From Verrucomicrobia bacterium UBA1263 (lineage in GTDB: Bacteria; Verrucomicrobiota; Verrucomicrobiia; Limisphaerales; UBA1412), in assembly GCA_002308515.1 (NCBI GenBank), contig DBVN01000002.1, positions 44,808 through 55,589 of the forward strand: 10,782 nt of DNA. The letters run 5' to 3'. This document shows, one piece after another, positions 1-6,072 of the stretch. The position numbers and the translations under genes are program-made. Position 1 is the stretch's first letter; every line of letters starts with the position of its first letter. Below the pieces are notes generated by a model. It was given only the letters and a program-made list of their open reading frames with translations. It made no database searches and had not been told where the DNA came from.

Positions 1-2
1 CT

Positions 3-86
3 CGTTACCGACAAGCCATTACAGCAGCCGCCATGGGAGCGCAGGCCGCCATCGATGCCGGACGCTGGATCGGAGAGAATTCCTAA
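3..86 (+). CDS. trxB: Thioredoxin reductase, C-terminal end only (partial)
   Basis: The reading frame enters from the left edge and ends at TAA (84-86), leaving 27 codons. The visible residues read YRQAITAAAMGAQAAIDAGR and then WIGENS. This matches the end of bacterial thioredoxin reductases, where a Y/F-RQ-(AV)-TAA-GxG-xxAA segment forms the last helix of the FAD-binding domain next to the flavin. The enzyme would pass electrons from NADPH to thioredoxin in the cytoplasm. The redox CxxC and the NADPH-binding domain lie outside the window, so the call rests on this short C-terminal signature alone. Another member of the same two-dinucleotide-binding flavoprotein family, such as an AhpF-like or ferredoxin/flavodoxin reductase, cannot be excluded. 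Confidence 0.72.
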   Translation, partial: RYRQAITAAAMGAQAAIDAGRWIGENS

Positions 87-100
87 AAATCATTCAATAA

Positions 101-131
101 AATCGGAAAGTTATTGCAATTCTTTCCGGTT
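101..131. other. Inverted repeat between trxB and tRNA-Pro
   Basis: AATCGGAAAG (101-110) pairs with CTTTCCGGTT (122-131): ten base pairs with one G.T wobble around an 11-nt loop. It starts 14 nt after the trxB stop. No T-run follows, so it is not a standard intrinsic terminator. It may protect the trxB 3' end. The loop holds the candidate -35 box of the tRNA promoter. Confidence 0.45.
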
Positions 132-142
132 CCGGGCACAAT
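114..142 (+). promoter_or_regulatory. Candidate sigma-70 promoter for tRNA-Pro
   Basis: TTGCAA (114-119), a 17-nt spacer and CACAAT (137-142) give 4/6 matches to each consensus hexamer. Transcription would start near 149, about 20 nt before the mature tRNA 5' end. The match is modest; the call leans on spacing and position. Confidence 0.35.
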
Positions 143-169
143 ATCTCCGTCCTTTAACCGAGGACACGT

Positions 170-247
170 CGGGGCGTAGCGTAGCCTGGCTAGCGCGCTT
201 GTTTCGGGTACAAGAGGTCGAGAGTTCAAATCTCTCCGCCCCGACCA
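170..247 (+). tRNA. tRNA-Pro, anticodon CGG, CCA encoded
   Basis: The full cloverleaf can be drawn. The acceptor stem is CGGGGCG (170-176) with CGCCCCG (237-243), and the D stem is GCGT/GCGC. The anticodon stem CTTGT/ACAAG surrounds loop TTCGGGT, with anticodon CGG at 205-207. The T stem GAGAG/CTCTC surrounds TTCAAAT. The discriminator A (244) and genome-encoded CCA (245-247) follow. The C1:G72 pair with A73 is the usual bacterial proline identity. This tRNA reads CCG codons. It stands alone with its own terminator at 273-300. Confidence 0.97.
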
Positions 248-272
248 TTTTATAATAGATTTTTTGCATATG

Positions 273-300
273 GGCATCTCGGGTGAGATGCCTTTTTTCT
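273..300 (+). terminator. Intrinsic terminator of tRNA-Pro
   Basis: GGCATCTC (273-280) and GAGATGCC (285-292) form a perfect 8-bp stem with a GGGT loop, followed at once by TTTTTTCTTCTTTTT. It lies 25 nt after the tRNA CCA end on the same strand, which makes it the obvious end of the tRNA transcript. Confidence 0.9.
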
Positions 301-321
301 TCTTTTTGGATTCTTATAAGA

Positions 322-350
322 TTTCATCTCGGCGAGGCGCAGAGATGAAA
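322..350. repeat. Perfect 9-bp inverted repeat, possible dispersed intergenic element
   Basis: TTTCATCTC (322-330) and GAGATGAAA (342-350) pair perfectly around the 11-nt loop GGCGAGGCGCA. It lies between two better terminators and has no T-run on either side. The loop and right arm (GAGGCGCAGAGATGAAA) resemble the GGCGCAGAG-type intergenic repeats recalled from various bacterial genomes. It also shares CATCTCGG...GAGATG with the terminator just upstream. Confidence 0.5.
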
Positions 351-353
351 AAC

Positions 354-388
354 AAAGATCCCCGATGGTTGTTCCACTGGGGATCTTT
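354..388 (-). terminator. Terminator hairpin of purM
   Basis: AAAGATCCCC (354-363) and GGGGATCTTT (379-388) form a perfect 10-bp stem with a 15-nt loop, 31 nt past the purM stop. Read on the minus strand, the stem is followed by GTTTTTCATC, a usable T-rich tail. On the plus strand only TTTTGC follows, so the minus direction is favoured. Confidence 0.75.
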
Positions 389-418
389 TGCATATAAAGG
401 CGCGGTTTGCTGTCCGGC

Positions 419-1483
419 TTATTCTACGCGGGAGCGGCCTGTGCCGGTGACGACTTCGCCGATGTGCCAGGCTTTGTATTTGGCTTTTTTGATGTCGGCC
501 AGGACGGCATCCGCTTTGTCGGCGGAGACGATGGCGGTCATGCCGATGCCCATGTTGAAGACCTGATAGATTTCGGTGTCGTCAATGCAGCCGGAGTTCT
601 GGATCAGTTTGAAAACGGGCGGAATGGGCCAGGAACCTTTCCGGATGACGACATCACGGTTAATGGGCAGGATCCGCGGGATGTTGTCAATGAAGCCGCC
701 GCCGGTGATGTGAGCCAGACCTTTGATCACGCGCGGTGTCTTGGGCAGGTTGTATTTTTTCAGCAGTACCTGGATCAGATTCCCGTAGCTGAGGTGGGTC
801 TTGAGCAGTTCGGCCCCGATCGTGCATTTGAGCCCGGCGGGTTTGGAGGAGTAGTCGAGCTTCATCTTCTCAAAGAATATCTTGCGGGCCAGTGAGTAGC
901 CGTTTGTGTGGAGTCCGTTGGAAGCGATGCCGATCACACGGTCGCCTTTGCGGATGCCTTTGCCGTTCAGCATACGGCTTTTTTCCACTACACCGACGAT
1001 GGTGCCGCTGACATCATATTCACCGGGAGCGTAGAAATCGGGCATTTGAGCGGTCTCACCGCCGATCAGCGCGCAGTTGTTTTCTTTGCAGGCTTGGGCA
1101 AAACCGGTGATCAGCTGCTGGAAGACATCGGGTTCCAGTTTGCCGGTGCCGATATAGTCCAGGAAGAAGAGCGGTTCCGCGCCCAGAACGGCGATGTCAT
1201 CCACACAGTGATTGACCAGATCGGCGCCAACCGTGTTATGCTTGTTCAGAGCGAAGGCGATCTTGAGTTTGGTGCCCACGCCGTCCACGCTGGAAACCAG
1301 TACAGGCTGCTTGTATTGGGAGGTTTTGAGTGCGAATAATCCGCCGAAACCTCCGACTTTGCCCAGTACTTCCGAACGATGGGTCGAGGCCAGCAGTTTG
1401 GGAAGCTGGGATTTTACTGAATTGCCGAGGTCGATATCCACTCCGGCTTGCGCATAAGCTTTGCTCTTCACGATTTTTTTCAA
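419..1483 (-). CDS. purM: Phosphoribosylformylglycinamidine cyclo-ligase (AIR synthetase)
   Basis: PurM closes the imidazole ring: FGAM plus ATP gives AIR, step five of cytoplasmic de novo purine synthesis. The 354 residues match the family's usual 340-355. Visible family blocks are SSVDGVGTK (64-72), the ATP/Mg-binding GAEPLFFLDYIGTGKL (101-116), GGETAQMPDFY (141-151), SNGLHTNGYSLAR (188-200) and HITGGGFIDNIPR (258-270), in the right order for the N-terminal and C-terminal PurM domains. The start chosen is TTG (1481-1483), which puts 11 residues before the conserved AGVDID. A GTG at codon 5 is the alternative. Neither has a clear Shine-Dalgarno site. No other pur gene is beside it, so it appears to be a single-gene unit ending at the hairpin at 354-388. 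I see no convincing promoter or purine riboswitch in the 5' region. Confidence 0.96.
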   Translation of the reverse strand: MKKIVKSKAYAQAGVDIDLGNSVKSQLPKLLASTHRSEVLGKVGGFGGLFALKTSQYKQPVLVSSVDGVGTKLKIAFALNKHNTVGADLVNHCVDDIAVLGAEPLFFLDYIGTGKLEPDVFQQLITGFAQACKENNCALIGGETAQMPDFYAPGEYDVSGTIVGVVEKSRMLNGKGIRKGDRVIGIASNGLHTNGYSLARKIFFEKMKLDYSSKPAGLKCTIGAELLKTHLSYGNLIQVLLKKYNLPKTPRVIKGLAHITGGGFIDNIPRILPINRDVVIRKGSWPIPPVFKLIQNSGCIDDTEIYQVFNMGIGMTAIVSADKADAVLADIKKAKYKAWHIGEVVTGTGRSRVE

Positions 1484-1500
1484 ATTAAAGGTTCAACACA

Positions 1501-1521
1501 AGAGGCATAAGAAAAACCTCT
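1501..1521. other. Short inverted repeat in the purM leader
   Basis: AGAGG (1501-1505) and CCTCT (1517-1521) flank an 11-nt A-rich loop, 18-38 nt upstream of the purM TTG. It could fold in the purM 5' leader. It is short enough to be chance. Confidence 0.2.
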
Positions 1522-1588
1522 CCCTCTATCCAAGCCTGAAACGGCCCTGACCGCAAGCTTTAAATGATGGGAAAGGTGAAAATTTCTA

Positions 1589-1633
1589 AATACAAACGCC
1601 TTCCCGTGTGAGGGGAAGGCATTCGTATGTATT
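1589..1633 (-). terminator. Terminator hairpin of ppdK
   Basis: GCCTTCCC (1598-1605) and GGGAAGGC (1613-1620) form an 8-bp core with a 7-nt loop. Beyond a 4-nt bulge (1621-1624) the stem continues, AATACAAAC (1589-1597) pairing with GTATGTATT (1625-1633) with one mismatch. It starts 19 nt past the ppdK stop. On the minus strand the distal arm is T-rich (GTTTGTATTTAG) but has no long pure T-run. Confidence 0.65.
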
Positions 1634-1651
1634 CAAACAGGGAAGAAGCGA

Positions 1652-4561
1652 TTACTTCCTGGCTGTTTTCTTAGCCGGTTTCTTAGCGGCTTTCCTGGCT
1701 GTTTTAGCAGCCTTGACCGGAGCGGAGGCTTTAGTGGCTTTGGAAGCGACTTTAGCGGTCTTGCCTTTGCCCTTGCCTTCGCATTTGCAGTCTTTCTCAC
1801 CTTTGCAGCATTTGTCGCCTTTACCGCAACAGCAGCAGCATTCCTCTTGTTCGAGGGCAGCCTGCGCGGCGGCCAGACGGGCGGTCGGCACGCGGTAAGG
1901 TGAGCAGCTGACATAGGTCAGGCCCAGAGAGTTGCAGAACTTGACGCTGGCAGGATCACCGCCGTGCTCGCCGCAGATACCGAGTTTGATATCCGGACGG
2001 GTCTGGCGACCGCCGGCGACAGCCATACAGATCAGTTTGCCCACGCCGGTCTGATCGATAGAGGCAAACGGATTGCCGGTCACGATCTCAGCGTTTTGAT
2101 AAGCGGGCAGGAACTTGCCGGAGTCGTCACGGCTCATGCCGAGGGTCATCTGGGTCAAGTCGTTCGTGCCGAAGCTGAAAAATTGAGCTGTCTGCGCGAT
2201 CTCGTCCGCAGTCAGAGCGCCGCGCGGCACTTCGATCATCGTACCGACCATGTAGGGGATGCGGACTTTCTTTTCCTTCATCACGGCGGCGGCCACTTCA
2301 TTGATGATGGCGACCTGCAAATCGAGTTCTTTCTTGAACCCGACCAGCGGGACCATGATTTCCGGTTTGCATTTGATCTTCTTCTTGATGACTTCGGCGG
2401 CGGCCTCAAAGATGGCGCGAGCCTGCATCCGGGTGATTTCCGGATAGGCAACGCCCAGACGGCAGCCGCGATGACCGAGCATCGGGTTGGCCTCGTGCAG
2501 TTCGCCGATACGCTGCAGGATGAATTCACGGGTCAGACCGGTCTTCTTGCAGGTTTCGTTCATTTCGCCTTCTTCGCTGGCCTTGGGCAGGAATTCATGC
2601 AGCGGCGGATCCAGCAGACGGATGGTCGCTGGCAGACCTTTCAGTTCCTTGAAGATACCGATGAAGTCGGCTCTCTGGTAAGGAAGCAGTTTCTTCAGAG
2701 CGGCTTCGCGGCCTTCCACCGTGGTGGACATGATCATCTCGCGCACGGCGTAGATGCGGTCGCCTTCAAAGAACATGTGTTCTGTGCGGCACAGACCGAT
2801 ACCCGTGGCGCCGAAAGCGATGGCCGCAGCGGCCTGGGTCGGGCTGTCCGCGTTGGTGCGCACTTCCATACGGGTGGCTTTCGCGCACCAGCTCATCAGC
2901 TGCGCGTAATCCAGATAGGACTTGCTCTTCTTGGCCGCGGCAGACTTGTTGATCAAAGCCTGGATGATGGCCGAAGGAGCCGTCTTGATCTCACCGCAAT
3001 AGACTACGCCGGAAGTACCGTCAATGGAGATGTAATCACCTTCCTTGAGGATATTGCCGCCGATTTCCATAGAGCGGTTTTCGTAATCGATATGGAGTTC
3101 GCTGACACCGCAGACGCAGACTTTACCCATTTGACGGGCAACAAGAGCCGCGTGAGAGCTGACACCTCCGCGAGCGGTGAGGATACCCTCGGCGGCGATC
3201 ATGCCGCGGAGGTCTTCCGGAGAAGTTTCCACACGGACGAGAAGGACTTTTTCGCCGCGGGCACGGGCTTCTTCCGCGCGTTCAGCGTTGAAATAGACAC
3301 GACCGCAAGCGGCACCGGGACCCGCGGGCAGACCTTTGGCCGCCGGCTTGACACCTTTCAGCGCTTTGCTGTCGAAAACAGGGGAGAGAACCTGATCCAG
3401 CTGTTCGGCCGGCACGAGTTTGACGGCTTCTTTCCAATTGATCAGTTTTTCTTTGGCCATTTCCACGGCGATGCGGACAGCGGCCAGACCGGTGCGTTTA
3501 CCGTTGCGGGTCTGGAGCATAAAGACCTTGCCGTTTTCAATGGTGAACTCAAAGTCCTGAACATCATGGAAATGGGATTCCAGGATCTTGCGGATGTTGT
3601 TCAGTTCCTTAAAGGCTTTGGGCATGACTTTGTCCAGTTTGGCCACGGGCTGCGGAGTACGCACACCGGCCACGACATCTTCACCCTGGGCGTTCATCAG
3701 GAATTCGCCGTAGAAGACCTTTTCGCCGGTCGCCGGGTCACGGGTGAAGGCCACACCGGAACCGGAAGTATTGCCCATGTTGCCGAAGACCATCGCCTGT
3801 ACATTGACGGCGGTGCCCCAGTCATCAGGATAACCGTATTTGCGGCGGTAAACGATCGCGCGGTCGTTGTTCCAGGAGCCGAACACGGCACCGATGGCGC
3901 CTTGCAGCTGAGCCCACGGATCGGTGGGGAATTCAGAGTGTGTACGCTCTTTGATCAGCTTCTTGAAGCGGGAGACCAGTGCCTGCAGCGCTTCGGCGTT
4001 CAGACGGGTGTCTTCCACATGTTCGCCGGGGAAGAGTTCTTCCTTCAGGGCTTCGATGATGCTTTCAAAGGGATCACGATCCTCGCCGGGGCGCTTCTGC
4101 ACACCCATGACGACATCACCGTACATTTGGATGAAGCGGCGATAACAATCCCAGGCAAAACGTTCGTTCTTGGTATTCTTGGCCAGCGCCAGAACGGTCT
4201 GGTCATTCAAACCGAGATTCAAGATAGTATCCATCATACCCGGCATGGAAACACGCGCGCCGGAGCGGACGGAGACCAGCAGAGGATCGTTCTTATCATT
4301 GAATTTCTTGCCGAGATTCTTTTCCAGGAAGCTTACGCCCGCCTTGACCTGAGCGGCAAGCTCAGCGGGGTATTTACGCTTGTTGGCGTAATAATAGGTG
4401 CAAACTTCAGTGGTGATAGTGAATCCGGGAGGCACCGGAAGTCCGATAAGGGTCATTTCTGCGAGGTTGGCACCTTTGCCGCCCAAAAGCGGTTTCATAT
4501 TGCCATTGCCGTCGGCCTTTTTATTTCCGAATGTATAGACGTACTTATTAGTCTTAGACAT
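1652..4561 (-). CDS. ppdK: Pyruvate, phosphate dikinase with Cys-cluster and Lys/Ala-rich C-terminal tail
   Basis: PPDK interconverts pyruvate + ATP + Pi and PEP + AMP + PPi in the cytoplasm. In order: an ATP-grasp domain (GGKGANL at 27-33), a swivelling phosphohistidine domain with GGVSSHAALVARQMG (465-479; catalytic His470), and a PEP/pyruvate TIM barrel. Barrel landmarks are CRTEHMF (591-597), metal ligands Glu777 (TMIEVPR) and Asp801 (GTNDLTQ), and catalytic Cys863 in GICGEHGGDP. These line up with remembered Clostridium symbiosum residues (His455, Arg561, Glu745, Asp769, Cys831). The core ends near 906, where the family normally stops (about 875-900 residues). A tail of about 63 residues follows: Cys 908-912, 918, 919, 925 and 927, then a Lys/Ala/Thr stretch like histone H1 or AlgP tails. 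Ser replaces the usual Thr two residues before His470. The ATG start has an AT-rich leader and no Shine-Dalgarno site. Confidence 0.97.
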   Translation of the reverse strand: MSKTNKYVYTFGNKKADGNGNMKPLLGGKGANLAEMTLIGLPVPPGFTITTEVCTYYYANKRKYPAELAAQVKAGVSFLEKNLGKKFNDKNDPLLVSVRSGARVSMPGMMDTILNLGLNDQTVLALAKNTKNERFAWDCYRRFIQMYGDVVMGVQKRPGEDRDPFESIIEALKEELFPGEHVEDTRLNAEALQALVSRFKKLIKERTHSEFPTDPWAQLQGAIGAVFGSWNNDRAIVYRRKYGYPDDWGTAVNVQAMVFGNMGNTSGSGVAFTRDPATGEKVFYGEFLMNAQGEDVVAGVRTPQPVAKLDKVMPKAFKELNNIRKILESHFHDVQDFEFTIENGKVFMLQTRNGKRTGLAAVRIAVEMAKEKLINWKEAVKLVPAEQLDQVLSPVFDSKALKGVKPAAKGLPAGPGAACGRVYFNAERAEEARARGEKVLLVRVETSPEDLRGMIAAEGILTARGGVSSHAALVARQMGKVCVCGVSELHIDYENRSMEIGGNILKEGDYISIDGTSGVVYCGEIKTAPSAIIQALINKSAAAKKSKSYLDYAQLMSWCAKATRMEVRTNADSPTQAAAAIAFGATGIGLCRTEHMFFEGDRIYAVREMIMSTTVEGREAALKKLLPYQRADFIGIFKELKGLPATIRLLDPPLHEFLPKASEEGEMNETCKKTGLTREFILQRIGELHEANPMLGHRGCRLGVAYPEITRMQARAIFEAAAEVIKKKIKCKPEIMVPLVGFKKELDLQVAIINEVAAAVMKEKKVRIPYMVGTMIEVPRGALTADEIAQTAQFFSFGTNDLTQMTLGMSRDDSGKFLPAYQNAEIVTGNPFASIDQTGVGKLICMAVAGGRQTRPDIKLGICGEHGGDPASVKFCNSLGLTYVSCSPYRVPTARLAAAQAALEQEECCCCCGKGDKCCKGEKDCKCEGKGKGKTAKVASKATKASAPVKAAKTARKAAKKPAKKTARK

Positions 4562-4609
4562 AAATTAGAATTGCTGTTGCATCACTCCAGCAGAGTATCA
4601 GCTCCACTT

Positions 4610-4637
4610 ATGGTATATCTGTAAACACAGATGTCAA
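4610..4637 (-). promoter_or_regulatory. Candidate promoter of ppdK with palindrome between -35 and -10
   Basis: On the minus strand a perfect TTGACA -35 (4632-4637) is followed after 16 nt by TACCAT (4610-4615). Transcription would start near 4603, leaving a leader of about 40 nt before the ATG at 4561. The spacer contains the inverted repeat ATCTGT-AAAC-ACAGAT (4617-4632), whose outer base overlaps the -35 box. That is a typical repressor site layout. Confidence 0.55.
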
Positions 4638-4661
4638 CGTGGAATCTTTGTTCTGGAAAGA

Positions 4662-4690
4662 AAAATTCCTCATTGCGCATGAGGAATTTT
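4662..4690 (-). terminator. Terminator of the ycfL-lpoB operon
   Basis: AAAATTCCTCAT (4662-4673) and ATGAGGAATTTT (4679-4690) form a perfect 12-bp stem with a 5-nt loop, 6 nt past the lpoB stop. On the minus strand it is followed by a T-rich tail (TTTTTCTTT, counting the end of the stem). It separates lpoB from the ppdK promoter. Confidence 0.88.
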
Positions 4691-4696
4691 CGTTCT

Positions 4697-5290
4697 TTAG
4701 AATCCAACAGAGGCTTTTTTGCCCTGTTTGGTGATGGTTTTGATATCTTCCCAGACCACCAGACCGCGGCGATTGGAGATCGTCAGCTGGAATTCGTAAC
4801 TGCTTTGACGCAGGTTTTTGGTTCGTGTGGTCACCTCAATGATCTTGCCGGAGAGACTGTAGGAATGTTTCATCCGTTCTTCGGTGATGATCTCCTCCTC
4901 CGCGTCGGCCATCTCTGCCAGAGGATCCTCTGATTTGGCCAGATTCAGGGTCGTGGTCGTCTGCACCTTTCTCGTCTTCAGCAGAGCGGTGCGGATGCGT
5001 TTGATCAGCAGATCGGTGTCGAACTGCATAGAGGTGTTGTTGACGATGCGGCTGATAGCCAGGATCGGCTTCTTGCCGTCCACACCTTCCAGATCACCGG
5101 TCGAGATGCAGTCCTCGATGATGCTCTGCACCATTTCATCGGCGGCGCGGGCAAAATCCTGGATATTGATCTCATCCACATTGGCGATCAGACGGGAGCT
5201 GTCATTATCCACGTAGGTGGTCTTGGTGGCACAGCCGGTCGCCAGAAACGCGCCTGCCAGCGCCAGAACCAAACAAAGTTTATAATTCAT
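4697..5290 (-). CDS. lpoB: LpoB-like outer-membrane lipoprotein, penicillin-binding protein activator
   Basis: The 197-residue protein opens with a lipoprotein signal: Lys4, a hydrophobic core and the lipobox LATGC, with the lipidated Cys at 20. Residues from about 40 to the end match the LpoB family (Pfam PF13036): a helix around ADEMVQSIIEDC, then KPILAISRIVNNTSMQFDTD (74-93), then a helix and strand LLIKRIRTALLKTRKVQ. In E. coli, LpoB spans the periplasm to stimulate the bifunctional peptidoglycan synthase PBP1B. Here only about 20 residues separate Cys20 from the folded domain, much less than the long disordered linker of E. coli LpoB. The start ATG has AGGA eight bases upstream. A ycfL-like gene lies 24 nt upstream on the same strand, the same order as in E. 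coli. The domain call is firm; the PBP partner is inference. Confidence 0.85.
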   Translation of the reverse strand: MNYKLCLVLALAGAFLATGCATKTTYVDNDSSRLIANVDEINIQDFARAADEMVQSIIEDCISTGDLEGVDGKKPILAISRIVNNTSMQFDTDLLIKRIRTALLKTRKVQTTTTLNLAKSEDPLAEMADAEEEIITEERMKHSYSLSGKIIEVTTRTKNLRQSSYEFQLTISNRRGLVVWEDIKTITKQGKKASVGF

Positions 5291-5314
5291 CTTTAGATCC
5301 TGTTTCGTAAAAGG

Positions 5315-5758
5315 TTATTTCTTCAGGGACTCCATGAACGTGAAGCGGAAATCCACGGCTTTGGGCGAGGTGGCCAGAATGGGGATACTCTTCCTTTGGC
5401 CGCCTTCGATCTGAGTGGGCGTGCGGTGATCCAGCGGCGAACCGATCATCATGCCATCCTTATCGTACCACTCCACACGATACGTGAACGCCTTCATACG
5501 GCGGGTCCGGTTGTACAGCTGCACTTGCACCTTTCTGTAGCCTTCATCTGTGTAAGCCTCATTCACTCCCACGATATAAACACTGCGGCTCAAACTGGGA
5601 TCGGTCAAAATACGCTGATCCATCACCATCTGGGGAATACCCTCAGTCTGGGCATTCTGCACTGTGTTCATTGATTTAGTAGCACAGCCCTCTGACAGCA
5701 GAGAAGCTGCCAGCAGCGCGGTGACGATCATCGTGGAAAATAAAGTTTTCATTTTCAT
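5315..5758 (-). CDS. ycfL: YcfL-like (DUF1425) lipoprotein
   Basis: From the start used here the protein has 147 residues. It has an N-terminal signal (MKMKTLF plus a hydrophobic core) and a somewhat loose lipobox LLSEGC with Cys at 25. The mature part is a small beta-rich domain with VQVQLYNRTRRMKAFTYRVE followed by WYDKDGM, which fits the YcfL/DUF1425 family. E. coli YcfL is about 125 residues and its function is not settled. The frame is open 21 codons further upstream (to 5821), but that ATG overlaps the -35 box of the candidate promoter. The ATG at 5756-5758 has GAAGG just before it, and the signal peptide then starts normally. A second ATG at 5750-5752 is possible. The 24-nt gap to lpoB indicates one transcript and a shared role at the outer membrane. 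Confidence 0.82.
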   Translation of the reverse strand: MKMKTLFSTMIVTALLAASLLSEGCATKSMNTVQNAQTEGIPQMVMDQRILTDPSLSRSVYIVGVNEAYTDEGYRKVQVQLYNRTRRMKAFTYRVEWYDKDGMMIGSPLDHRTPTQIEGGQRKSIPILATSPKAVDFRFTFMESLKK

Positions 5759-5792
5759 AGCACCTTCAAAAGACACCCGTCTTCCTCTCCAA

Positions 5793-5821
5793 AGTGTATG
5801 CAAAGCAAAGAGGTATTTCAA
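5793..5821 (-). promoter_or_regulatory. Candidate promoter of the ycfL-lpoB operon
   Basis: On the minus strand TTGAAA (5816-5821) and TACACT (5793-5798) are separated by 17 nt. Transcription would start near 5786, about 28 nt before the ycfL ATG at 5758. This placement rules out the longer ycfL start at 5821. Confidence 0.5.
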
Positions 5822-5879
5822 TTCCTAAAATAAAGATATCCAAAATTTACAACCTCTGTCCGAAGATATATGAAAGCAT

Positions 5880-5965
5880 TGGATGATGAGCCTTTCTTGT
5901 CACCTGGTGTGCGGTGCTTACAGCGATAGGAGGTTTCCGCTGCCGCGGATTCCGGTCCAATAAGT
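5880..5965. other. GC-rich structured patch in the ycfL / surface-protein intergenic region
   Basis: Inside an otherwise AT-rich gap of about 300 nt lies a GC-rich patch with overlapping inverted repeats. CAGCG (5921-5925) pairs with CGCTG (5938-5942), and TCCGC (5936-5940) with GCGGA (5945-5949). These two are mutually exclusive. The loop of the first exposes AGGAGG (5928-5933), but no start codon follows at a useful distance. Small ORFs exist on both strands (26 codons plus; part of a 66-codon ORF minus), but nothing supports them as genes. It may be a small RNA, a dispersed repeat or a gene remnant. Confidence 0.3.
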
Positions 5966-6005
5966 CCTGCTGAGATAACAAAAAATGTTGATATAGAAAG
6001 GGTTG

Positions 6006-6019
6006 TTTTTTTTTTTTTT
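6006..6019 (+). repeat. Homopolymer tract T14
   Basis: Fourteen consecutive T residues followed by GAAAAAATACC. The tract ends 44 nt before the TATAAT box of the downstream gene. Runs this long are prone to slippage and also bend DNA. It sits where an UP element or activator site could lie. Confidence 0.9.
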
Positions 6020-6063
6020 GAAAAAATACCGTGTCATAACGCAACAAGACAGTGATTCAGGTG

Positions 6064-6069
6064 TATAAT
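6064..6069 (+). promoter_or_regulatory. Candidate -10 box of the surface-protein gene
   Basis: A perfect TATAAT lies 36-41 nt before the ATG at 6105. No good -35 is found at 16-18 nt (the region reads GCAACAAG), so an activator or another sigma factor may be needed. Transcription would start near 6076, which makes the in-frame ATG at 6072 unusable. Confidence 0.5.
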
Positions 6070-6072
6070 CAA

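Noticed and set aside
83..277. 64-codon minus-strand ORF across the tRNA, reading RRDLNSRPLVPETSALARLR
   Set aside because: It is the antisense translation of tRNA-Pro; this kind of peptide is a well-known false annotation.
407..1339. Plus-strand ORFs opposite purM (162 and 143 codons)
   Set aside because: They are antisense to an intact PurM and have no recognisable motif.
1484..1588. Possible purine-responsive riboswitch upstream of purM
   Set aside because: Only a 5-bp hairpin is visible; no conserved purine or PRPP aptamer elements can be found.
1608..1898. Plus-strand ORF rich in Phe, Leu and Ala, like a membrane peptide
   Set aside because: It is the complement of the Lys/Ala tail codons of ppdK; the hydrophobicity follows from reading those codons backwards.
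1964..4624. 886-codon plus-strand ORF opposite ppdK
   Set aside because: It is the antisense shadow of ppdK: rich in His, Asp and Phe with no domain, while the minus strand encodes complete PPDK with all catalytic residues. The length comes from codon bias.
5822..6071. Possible CRISPR array or tandem repeats in the largest intergenic gap
   Set aside because: No regularly spaced direct repeats are present; the structure seen is inverted repeats and one homopolymer.
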